Assembly: GCA_964496875.1 (NCBI GenBank)
Contig: CAZCBH010000007.1
Location: forward strand, 51,113 to 115,112
From: RI-106 sp964496875
GTDB taxonomy: Bacteria; Cyanobacteriota; Vampirovibrionia; Obscuribacterales; Obscuribacteraceae
Direction of reading: 5' to 3'
Length of the DNA stretch: 64,000 nt
Made by a program: the position numbers and the translations under genes. Below, piece by piece: positions 17,069 through 24,512 of this stretch. How positions within the stretch are numbered: the stretch's first letter is position 1; every line of letters starts with the position of its first letter. The notes below the pieces were generated by a model. It was not told the DNA's origin. It did no database searches and saw only the letters and a list, made by a program, of their open reading frames with translations.

Positions 17069-17929
17069 CTATTCTAAAGAAGCGTCGGCGGCACCAACAT
17101 GGTTTTCCGAGCGAGCGAAATCGACTTTCTCTATCTTGAAGCGAGCCTGGCTGCGCTCTAAATAGAGCCTGCCCTGGTCATAGCCGCTTAATTTTACTGT
17201 CGGACCCGTTACAGGTTGGGCGCCAATATCCCTTTGCTTTTCGAAGTCCTCGAAGTAAACCCTGGTTTCCTTGCCATCAGCGATAATGCCACCTTCGAGA
17301 TCATCGAAATAGACAATCGGAATGCCTTCTTCTTTCATCATGCTTCTACCCCGCATGGCGTGGACATAGTAGCTCATCGCTCTTCCGTCGAAGGGCATAT
17401 AGTTGGGATAGTCTAGTTTGTACTGGGACAGATCGATATGTTTCGAAAGTCCCGGACCATCAATATCGACGCTGACGAAATGTCTGGTGGCAAAGTCGGC
17501 GGTGCATCGCAAGCGATACCACGTGTTTGCTTTCAGGCGCTGACCGAGCTGCAGTATTTTCCAGCTTCTCTCCTTACTGGGTTTGCCTTTCATTGTCTCT
17601 TCCGTTCCGGTTGCTATCCAGATGGCGCCACTTCTCTGCAGTCCAATAAAAGCCATCCAGTCACCGCCTTTGATGAACTTCGGTCGGTTCAGTCCTTCTA
17701 TGAACTCTTGATCCACGCCGAATATGACATCGTCCGCCAGCTCGTTGCCAAAGCGAAAGTAAGTCTGGACATAAGAGATATCGGGCTTCTTCAAAAACGA
17801 TTCCACGGGCTCGCCTTTGAATATTAGCGCCACCGCACAGGAGAGCCTGGAATCGCTCGCTCTAGCTATCTGAAAGCCGATCAAAACCGCCAGCGCAACT
17901 ATGATAGATAAGATCAGATATCGCTTCAT
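17069..17929 (-). CDS. Exported or anchored protein of unknown function
   Basis: A 286-residue protein with a hydrophobic N-terminus (YLILSIIVALAVLIGFQIA) ending in ARASD, either a signal peptide or an anchor. The rest is predicted soluble and beta-rich, with aromatic motifs such as TYFRFGNELADDVIFGVDQ, WMAFIGLQRSGAIWIATG and VYFEDFE. The pattern of a described 'FDDLEGG' and later 'YFEDFE' suggests a lectin-like or jelly-roll fold, but I cannot assign a family. It lies 20 bp after the DUF62 gene and 109 bp before the TonB-C gene, all leftward, so these may be one transcript. Confidence 0.55.
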   Translation of the reverse strand: MKRYLILSIIVALAVLIGFQIARASDSRLSCAVALIFKGEPVESFLKKPDISYVQTYFRFGNELADDVIFGVDQEFIEGLNRPKFIKGGDWMAFIGLQRSGAIWIATGTEETMKGKPSKERSWKILQLGQRLKANTWYRLRCTADFATRHFVSVDIDGPGLSKHIDLSQYKLDYPNYMPFDGRAMSYYVHAMRGRSMMKEEGIPIVYFDDLEGGIIADGKETRVYFEDFEKQRDIGAQPVTGPTVKLSGYDQGRLYLERSQARFKIEKVDFARSENHVGAADASLE

Positions 17930-17949
17930 CGCGCTCTATAAGAACAGGA

Positions 17950-18753
17950 TCAATCCAGCATTATCTCGATGCCGGTGCCGTTAGCGGGCTGGCCAAAATC
18001 CAGCCAGGCCGAGCCTCCTCTTTTGAATAGCTCCCAGAATCTATTCTCGTGTCCGGAGGAACCCGGGGCAAAAGCCAGGTCCCCTTCCATTATATTGAAG
18101 CTGCCTGTGGCGACGGTGGCGGTGCGGATGCGGCTGCCGATTCTAATTTTGATTCGGTCGCCTTCCGAGAGTTCGCGCACCCATTCGTCTTGCTGGCGGA
18201 TAGTGGTTTTGATGTTGCCGAAAGAGTCTACGTAGCCTATCACCGACATCGGCGCTTCCGGCACGGTGTCTTCAGGATCGAGCTTGTGATTGAGGAAGGA
18301 GAATTCTCCTTTTTCGGCCATGCCGACAATCTGGGGGAAGAAGTCCCGGGAGCGGAATTGGCTGCCTTTGTCTTCGCAATTGGTGCTCCACAGTTCTTGA
18401 ATCTGTTCTTTGACGAAGGAGAGCGAATAGCCGCTATTGACCGCCACCACATTGATGCCGTTCTTGAGGGTGACATAGAGCAGTCCTTCGCCTTCGTTGT
18501 CTACCCTGGCCCGGGGATTGTCTTTTCTTGGAGCGGTGTTTGCGAAGATAAGAATGTCTTTTGGTCTGAGCGCAGGATCGCCTGTGGCCAACTGGTTGAG
18601 GACAAAGCCCGTGGCCACCGTATCGAAGGGCGGCACTCCGGTCAGGTGCAGGCGTGTGCCTTCGGAGACGTTCCTGACAAAAGCAGAATAGACCTCTGCC
18701 CAGGCGAGGTCTCCTGGAGCATAGTCGCAGATCAGATGAATCATTTGGGCCAT
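17950..18753 (-). CDS. DUF62-family (SAM hydroxide adenosyltransferase-like) protein
   Basis: A 267-residue protein matching the DUF62 family, whose studied members hydrolyse S-adenosylmethionine to adenosine and methionine, and which includes the fluorinase and chlorinase. Visible features are the N-terminal ICDYAPGDLAWAEV, the VPPFDTVATGFVLNQLA segment, and the C-terminal domain VIGYVDSFGNIKTTI. The family's VDPGVG motif is replaced by FANTAPRKDNP, so substrate handling may differ. Probably cytosolic. Spacing of 20 bp suggests co-transcription with the exported protein at 17069. Confidence 0.7.
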   Translation of the reverse strand: MAQMIHLICDYAPGDLAWAEVYSAFVRNVSEGTRLHLTGVPPFDTVATGFVLNQLATGDPALRPKDILIFANTAPRKDNPRARVDNEGEGLLYVTLKNGINVVAVNSGYSLSFVKEQIQELWSTNCEDKGSQFRSRDFFPQIVGMAEKGEFSFLNHKLDPEDTVPEAPMSVIGYVDSFGNIKTTIRQQDEWVRELSEGDRIKIRIGSRIRTATVATGSFNIMEGDLAFAPGSSGHENRFWELFKRGGSAWLDFGQPANGTGIEIMLD

Positions 18754-18838
18754 ATTGCAAGGTACCTAAATAAGCCTACTGTATTATGATAGACCCGATT
18801 TTGGGGTGGAATTTTATTCAGACGTTGGGACTGGGACC

Positions 18839-19735
18839 ATGAGTAGGCTCGACTCGCAAATCGATAACAGAGGCATGCTCCCCGGGCGCGCCCTCGGCAG
18901 TGTGCTGATTTTTATCATTAGTTTTTTCCTTTTGCTTTTTTGTGTCGACAGATTTTTCTCTGTTTTCGATCCTGTCTGGCTGGATGGCATCGGGCTCTAT
19001 CGGAAAGTGTTGACGGCGGTGCTCGTTTTTTTTATATGCCTGGTTTCAGCTCTGGTTTCACGTTCATTATGTCCCGGTCTTTCTGCGGCCAGGGACCTGG
19101 GATTGAAAGAAGACCTTCCCCGGGCGCTGAAAGGTATATGTTCCGGATTTCTTACCGGGGCGGTTTTTGTTACTGCGATAATTAGCTCGCTTTTTCTTGC
19201 CGGAGGTTATGAGTTTATAGCCATGGCGAATGCACCGAATGTGGTGCCTTATATATTGCTTTATTTCGTTTCTGCCATTAATGAAGAGATGGTGTTTAGA
19301 GGATTCCTCTTCCAAGCTCTAGAGAGGGGCTTCGGGCTTAGAATCGCCTTCGTCTTTGCTTCCGTCCTTTTTGGATTCGCCCATATGATGAATTATATTG
19401 AGGGGGCTGACTTCTCTCAAAGAGTTCTGCTGTCGGCATTTCTTTCTGTCGAAGCCGGCTTTCCTATGACCATGGCATTCCTGCTTACCAGAAGCATCTG
19501 GTTTGCGGTCGGTATTCATTTTGCCTGGAACTTTTTTGAAGGTGTCATATATGGTGCTAATGTATCCGGGCATGCGCTGGATGGTGTGCTGGTAGAAGCC
19601 CGCCTCACAGATGGAATCTGGGGCGGCGGCGGTGTGCTAGGGCCGGAAGCTACCATTGTCAACCTCGTGTTTGGCCTGCTGCTTTTCTATCTGTTGTGGA
19701 AACTAAAGGGCAAGAAGACCCTGAATTTGAATTGA
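18839..19735 (+). CDS. CPBP-family intramembrane metalloprotease
   Basis: A membrane protein of 298 residues with about eight hydrophobic segments. It carries the CPBP (Abi, Rce1-like) motifs: EEMVFRG (motif 1, EExxxR), FGFAH (motif 2, FxxxH), and GIHFAWN (motif 3, HxxxN). Family members cleave prenylated or other membrane substrates or protect against bacteriocins; the substrate here is unknown. I chose ATG 18839 (GGGA about 9 bp upstream) over a GTG at 18806. It is convergent with msrB, whose stop lies 5 bp away, so no separate terminator is visible. Confidence 0.85.
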   Translation: MSRLDSQIDNRGMLPGRALGSVLIFIISFFLLLFCVDRFFSVFDPVWLDGIGLYRKVLTAVLVFFICLVSALVSRSLCPGLSAARDLGLKEDLPRALKGICSGFLTGAVFVTAIISSLFLAGGYEFIAMANAPNVVPYILLYFVSAINEEMVFRGFLFQALERGFGLRIAFVFASVLFGFAHMMNYIEGADFSQRVLLSAFLSVEAGFPMTMAFLLTRSIWFAVGIHFAWNFFEGVIYGANVSGHALDGVLVEARLTDGIWGGGGVLGPEATIVNLVFGLLLFYLLWKLKGKKTLNLN

Positions 19736-19740
19736 TCAGG

Positions 19741-20364
19741 TTAGTGCTCAGTTTTGCCTTCTTTGGCGCCATCGCGCTTTTCGAATTCTAGAGAAGCCGA
19801 GTTTATGCAATAGCGTAGATTGGTCGGTTTGGGACCATCGGGAAAAACATGACCTAAATGGGCGTCACATTTGTTGCATACTACTTCGGTTCGTTTCATG
19901 AAGAAAGAGCGATCTTCGTGCTCGCCGACATGCTCTTTGTCCACCGGTTCATAGAAGCTGGGCCATCCGGAGCCGGAATCGAATTTTGTGTTGGAGTCGA
20001 ATAACTTATTGCCGCAGCAGGCACATTTATAAACACCGTCGTCATGGTTGTTCCAGTATTTGCCGGTAAAGGCTCTTTCCGTGCCCTTCTTTCGAGTGAC
20101 TTCGAATTGCTCGGGTGAGAGTTCTTTCTTCCATTCGTTATCGCTCTTTTTGATCTTTTCCACAGCTGCTTCCTTTCCTGTTTTCACCGTTATCTGAGTG
20201 TCTTTCTTGTTTTTCGCTTCCACAGAGCCTATATAAGATGCGCCGAGGAATGCCACCGAGAGCGAGAAAGCGGCAAGAACGACCCAGCTCTTCAAGAAGA
20301 TTCCCGATTCGCTTTCGCTATCGCTTTTGTTCTCATTCTCGTTTTCACTGATCTCCGCTTTCAT
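19741..20364 (-). CDS. msrB: Membrane-anchored peptide methionine-R-sulfoxide reductase
   Basis: A 207-residue MsrB, which reduces methionine-R-sulfoxide in proteins. Zinc ligands are Cys114/Cys117 (CACC) and Cys163/Cys166 (CNKC); the catalytic Cys186 is in RYCINSASLEF; GSGWPSFYEP is the substrate loop. The N-terminus has an acidic Glu/Asn/Asp/Ser repeat encoded by hexanucleotides, then a membrane segment (about 26-46), so the enzyme probably faces the periplasm. A resolving cysteine is not evident. The start lies inside the 3' end of the HtrA gene (20-bp overlap), suggesting one envelope stress operon that repairs oxidised proteins and removes damaged ones. Confidence 0.93.
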   Translation of the reverse strand: MKAEISENENENKSDSESESGIFLKSWVVLAAFSLSVAFLGASYIGSVEAKNKKDTQITVKTGKEAAVEKIKKSDNEWKKELSPEQFEVTRKKGTERAFTGKYWNNHDDGVYKCACCGNKLFDSNTKFDSGSGWPSFYEPVDKEHVGEHEDRSFFMKRTEVVCNKCDAHLGHVFPDGPKPTNLRYCINSASLEFEKRDGAKEGKTEH

Positions 20365-21496
20365 CGGGAAATTCTCCTATGGTCAGCTCGAGGGGCACCA
20401 GTTTATCTTTTCTCAGGATTAGAAAGCTGACTTTCTCTCCGGGTTTATGCTTACGGATAATGGTCTGTACCTCTTTCGAGGATAGCACTTCTTTCCCTTC
20501 GATGCGCTGCAGGACGTCCCCTCTCTCTATTCCAGCAGTTTCGGCGGGACTGCCTGGCTTGACCGCTCCTATTGCAATCCCTTTTACATCGTCCTCCAGA
20601 CCAAGGGAGCTGGCCAGGGACGAATCGAGCTCTTGCATCATGATGCCTACATAGGGTCTTGCTATTTTACCCTTCGCAATGAGCTCATCACTCACCGCTT
20701 TGACCAGATCGACCGGAATAGCGAAGCCGATGTTCTGGGCGTTATCCTTTATAGCTGTGTTCAAGCCTATTATATTTCCGTGTATATCTAATAGTGGACC
20801 GCCCGAATTGCCTGGATTAATGGCGGCGTCGGTCTGAATGAGCGATACATCAGAAAGTTCGTTCAGGGAGCGACCAAGAGCACTGACTATTCCCAGGGTA
20901 ACGGTGTGATCGAGTCCCATCGGGCTGCCAATCGCTATTGCCCAGTCACCCGCCCTCAGGTTCTTGCTGCCGCCAAGCTTCGCCACCGGCAAGTCTCTGG
21001 CATCTATCTTTATCACTGCCAGATCGGTGAAGGGATCTCTGCCGACCACTTTGCCGGCATAGCTTTTGCTATTGCTGAGGGTTACCTTTATCGCTTCGGC
21101 CGAGCCGACCACGTGATTATTGGTCGCAATGTATCCGTCTTCTCGTATGATGATACCGGAGCCGTTTTTCTTGGCTTCTCTCTCCACGGCATTGTCACCG
21201 GGCATTTTGAAGCCAGGCGGTGCATAGAAGAAAAGCTCCGGCACCGGCATTTTGTACTTCTGGCTGATGTCGATGTTCACCACGCTTTTGCTCACCGATT
21301 CGGCGATGTCAGCTACGGTGTTTTCCATCAAAACGCCCGGACTCTGGTTGGATGCTCCGACGGCAACCGGAGCTTTTGAGGCAGAACCTACAAAATAGCC
21401 GCCTGCCAGAAGGATTATACCGGTTGCCATTCCAATCACTAGAGATGGTGCGTGAATTTTTCTTTCCGGCTTAGCTGCGTTATTAAGCTCGACCAT
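20345..21496 (-). CDS. HtrA/DegP-type serine protease with one PDZ domain
   Basis: A 383-residue trypsin-like protease. An N-terminal membrane anchor (about 17-37) is followed by the protease domain with the triad His128 (ATNNHVV), Asp158 (FTDLAVI) and Ser231 (NPGNSGGPL), all intact. A single PDZ domain (about 285-375) contains GSPAETAGIERGDVL. This is the DegS/HtrA layout for envelope protein quality control. It is translated just before msrB with a 20-bp overlap. The divergent region to the next gene is 120 bp long. Confidence 0.95.
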   Translation of the reverse strand: MVELNNAAKPERKIHAPSLVIGMATGIILLAGGYFVGSASKAPVAVGASNQSPGVLMENTVADIAESVSKSVVNIDISQKYKMPVPELFFYAPPGFKMPGDNAVEREAKKNGSGIIIREDGYIATNNHVVGSAEAIKVTLSNSKSYAGKVVGRDPFTDLAVIKIDARDLPVAKLGGSKNLRAGDWAIAIGSPMGLDHTVTLGIVSALGRSLNELSDVSLIQTDAAINPGNSGGPLLDIHGNIIGLNTAIKDNAQNIGFAIPVDLVKAVSDELIAKGKIARPYVGIMMQELDSSLASSLGLEDDVKGIAIGAVKPGSPAETAGIERGDVLQRIEGKEVLSSKEVQTIIRKHKPGEKVSFLILRKDKLVPLELTIGEFPDESGDQ

Positions 21497-21616
21497 CTAT
21501 TTACCTTGCCTTGTCATCCATATTGAATTCTATTATAGTTTCCCGGCAATAACTTTATATAATGGTTTCTGAGGACGCCAGAGCAATAGAACCCAGAGCA
21601 ATAGATAAGAAATTCG

Positions 21617-23992
21617 ATGAATTCAGCTAGTTTCGATAAGACCCCCCAAGAAGGAGAGAGCGCTCCGGAGCCCTCTTCATCCGGCGATGAGAAGAAGTCA
21701 GGGGATAGAAAAGAGATTTTTTCCCTTGATTCGATTGATGATTCCTGGCTTGATGAGACCGACATATTTGTCAGGGGCAAGGATGGACAGCTGACTCGCA
21801 AGAAAAATCCCGCCGCGGCGCCTGCGCCGCTTCCAGCCCCTCCCTCTGCTCCAGCCCCTCCCGCTGCTCCCGCAACTCCCCCTCCGGCCCCGCCTGGACA
21901 GGGAAGTCGGATTTCGTCGACGGCGCTGCCTCCTCTTCCCGCTCCCCCTCCTTCTGCGCCTCCCCCTCCTCCTGCGCCTCCCCCTCGCCCTGCTCCCGCA
22001 GCTTCTCCGGCTGCTTCACCGCCGCCTCCCCCTCCACTTCCCCCTCCGGGTCCGCCAATACAGGGAAGTCGGATTTCATCGACGGCGCTGCCTCCGGCTC
22101 CTCCAAAACAACCTTCTGGACTTGAGTCTTCCAGTTTGTCAGGGAGCTATGGTAATAAGGGAATACCGGGCGTTCCTGGTGTGCCAGGAGCCGGTGTGAT
22201 TCCTGCAGCGAATCAGAACCAGATCCAGAACCAGAAAAGGTCTGATGCCGAGAGCCGCATTTCAATGAAGACTTCCATAGATTCTGTCGAAAGACGGGAG
22301 AGAGAGAGATTTCATTTCTGGGTCGAGAATACCGGTTCTATGAGACTGCACGGTGCTTACCTGCCCTTCGGCTCCAGATGTCAATCTAAGCATGCGGTAG
22401 CTCCTTCTGCTCCAGCTAGCGCTAGCGCTACTGTGGCAACTGCAGAGCAAGGTGCTTCTCTTTCGGATGCTATTGTCGCGGCTGTTTCGCACACTGAAAG
22501 TAGATCCGAATCTAGCTCCGAATCTGCGCCGGAGCCCAAGCCAGAAGCCAGGCAAGAGTCCCCATTCAGTCCTGTGGCAGAAACCGCGCCGCCAGCTGAA
22601 GCGCCTGTATCTGTGCCTGTATCTGAACCTGTATCTTTACCTGAGCGCCAGACCGAATCTACTTATCCGCCTTCAAGTATTGATCTTCAACCGGCCAATC
22701 CCTTTTCCCCTACTGGTAGCGAAGTCCTGAATACGGCTCCTCTAGCGCGGACCACGCCCGAGCCGGTAGTTCTAGAATCGGAGAGCACGGTAGTGGTATC
22801 ACCGGCGAATATTGGTGATAAGCTCGGGGGGGATGCGGCTGAATTGCCGGTTGAGAGCGGGTCTTCTTCTATGCCGACAACGCCGCCAACTCCTTCTTCA
22901 GTTGCGCCCAAGCGTATGCCGGCGGCTTTTCGCACTACCGAACCCGAATCGCAGAGTGATGATGCCCATGCTCCTGTGCCTGCATCAAGAGGAGCTTTTG
23001 CAAGCGATAAAAGTACATCCGGAGCAGGAGTTTCGTTCAAGCTTATAGTAGCCGGGCTTGTCGTGGTTGGTATTATGGGCGGTGCGGGAATCTATCAGCT
23101 TTCTCGTTTTCTCGAATCCAAACCTGCACCGGTCAAGAACAAAGACGAAACGCTCAAGACCGAGGCGAAGGAAGAGAAGAAGGAGCCCAAAGTCGAATTG
23201 GGCAGTGCGGAAGAGCCCGAGCTTGTAGCACAGTGGTCTCGGGATTTCGACAAAGGTGTCAAGTTTTTCGACTCGAAGAATTTTGACAAAGCGATAGTAT
23301 TTTTTACCACTTCCATAGCCGATGATTCGACTCATCCGGAGGTTTATCATCTGAGGGGGAAGGCTTACATTCAGAAGAAACGTTATGAAGATGCTATACA
23401 GGATTTCTCCAGGGCGATAAAACTCAAAGGAGACGAGGAGAATATCCTTATCGACCGCGCTGCCGCCTATGTATACAGTGATGAATTGAGGCGTGCCGAA
23501 AGGGATTATAGTCGGATATTGAAGATCAACCCGGAAAACTCGAAAGCCAGTTATGGACGCGGTCTGGTTTACGTGAAACAGAAAAAGTATGCGGAGGCTT
23601 TGAATGATTTTCAAAGCACTGTGGACAGCGATCCGGCTTATTTGAATGCTTATTTGCAGATGGGGTTGATTTATTCAGGAGATGGTAAGAACGATAAGGC
23701 GGTGAAGTCCTTTACGGAAGCGTTGAACATCCGCAAGCGAGACGACCTCTATTATGAGCGGGCGCTGGCTAATTATTCTCTGGGAGAGTTCGACAGCGCT
23801 CTCGGTGACATGAGCGCTGCCATCGGCATGAATTCAAAGCGCAAAGAGTATTACAACGATCGCGGCTATATTTATATGAAGTTGAATAAAGCGGAAAAAG
23901 CCAGGGCAGACTTTCAAATGGCTCTCAAGCTCGATCCCGGCTATGATCTGGCCAAGCAGAATCTAGAGAAGCTGACTCAAAATCAGAATTGA
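21617..23992 (+). CDS. Proline-rich membrane protein with C-terminal TPR domain
   Basis: A 791-residue protein. An acidic N-terminus is followed by a Pro/Ala-rich region (about 68-165), a long Ser/Pro/Glu-rich disordered region, one transmembrane segment (about 474-495, LIVAGLVVVGIMGGAGIY), a charged linker, and about six TPR units (about 540-788) such as PEVYHLRGKAYIQKKRYEDA and PENSKASYGRGLVYVKQKKY. The motif QGSRISSTALPP occurs twice, from a 35-bp direct repeat (21899-21933 and 22061-22095, one mismatch). The TPR part probably lies outside the cytosol if the N-terminus is inside. It may be a scaffold; the partner is unknown. No good binding site precedes the ATG. Confidence 0.75.
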   Translation: MNSASFDKTPQEGESAPEPSSSGDEKKSGDRKEIFSLDSIDDSWLDETDIFVRGKDGQLTRKKNPAAAPAPLPAPPSAPAPPAAPATPPPAPPGQGSRISSTALPPLPAPPPSAPPPPPAPPPRPAPAASPAASPPPPPPLPPPGPPIQGSRISSTALPPAPPKQPSGLESSSLSGSYGNKGIPGVPGVPGAGVIPAANQNQIQNQKRSDAESRISMKTSIDSVERRERERFHFWVENTGSMRLHGAYLPFGSRCQSKHAVAPSAPASASATVATAEQGASLSDAIVAAVSHTESRSESSSESAPEPKPEARQESPFSPVAETAPPAEAPVSVPVSEPVSLPERQTESTYPPSSIDLQPANPFSPTGSEVLNTAPLARTTPEPVVLESESTVVVSPANIGDKLGGDAAELPVESGSSSMPTTPPTPSSVAPKRMPAAFRTTEPESQSDDAHAPVPASRGAFASDKSTSGAGVSFKLIVAGLVVVGIMGGAGIYQLSRFLESKPAPVKNKDETLKTEAKEEKKEPKVELGSAEEPELVAQWSRDFDKGVKFFDSKNFDKAIVFFTTSIADDSTHPEVYHLRGKAYIQKKRYEDAIQDFSRAIKLKGDEENILIDRAAAYVYSDELRRAERDYSRILKINPENSKASYGRGLVYVKQKKYAEALNDFQSTVDSDPAYLNAYLQMGLIYSGDGKNDKAVKSFTEALNIRKRDDLYYERALANYSLGEFDSALGDMSAAIGMNSKRKEYYNDRGYIYMKLNKAEKARADFQMALKLDPGYDLAKQNLEKLTQNQN

Positions 23993-24002
23993 TGTAAGAA
24001 CA

Positions 24003-24503
24003 TCAATCTGATGTAGGTGGGGCTGAAGTCTTGCCGGTGGAGATTTTTCGGCTCATACCGGATAGTCCTCGATCAGTCGGAGCGGATTTGCTCGCTACTG
24101 CCGATGATGCGTTGCTGCCTCCGGATTTCGGTTTTTTTCTGGCTTTTCTTTTGGGGCTCAGTCCGCCTAATCTGGCTTTCGCCTCACTGCAACGCGGGTT
24201 CAGCTTGAGGGCGTATTTGTAATCTTCTATCGCCCAGCTTGTTTTACCGAGCTTTTTCAAGGCATCGCCCCGCTTTACGTATGCCGGATAATAATTGGGG
24301 TTCAATTTGATGCTTTTATCGAAGAAGAACAAAGCCGATTCAGCGCTGCCTTTGCTCAGCAGTTCCGCTCCGATTTGGTATTTATCCATCGCTTCGGTCG
24401 CCAGGCAGGCCGGGCAGGCGAGAAATACCGAGAAGAACAGGCAAAATCCCAGCACTGCAGGCAGTGCAGAAGCCGGGGCTGGCGATTTGATTCGATTGTT
24501 CAT
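24003..24503 (-). CDS. Exported small TPR protein
   Basis: A 166-residue protein with a signal peptide (LPAVLGFCLFFSVFLACPACLA) and two to three TPR units (AMDKYQIGAELLSKGSAESA, NPNYYPAYVKRGDALKKLGK, SWAIEDYKYALKLNPRCSEA). The C-terminus is Lys/Arg/Ser-rich. The LACPAC segment could be a lipobox-like site, although its spacing is not standard. It starts 9 bp after the TPR kinase stop, so it is co-transcribed with the kinase. A periplasmic TPR partner for that kinase is a reasonable guess. Confidence 0.7.
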   Translation of the reverse strand: MNNRIKSPAPASALPAVLGFCLFFSVFLACPACLATEAMDKYQIGAELLSKGSAESALFFFDKSIKLNPNYYPAYVKRGDALKKLGKTSWAIEDYKYALKLNPRCSEAKARLGGLSPKRKARKKPKSGGSNASSAVASKSAPTDRGLSGMSRKISTGKTSAPPTSD

Positions 24504-24512
24504 ACTACAATC

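Noticed and set aside
21820..22100. CRISPR or tandem-repeat array in the C-rich region
   Set aside because: The repeats are irregular proline codons inside an open frame; there are no constant repeats with unique spacers.
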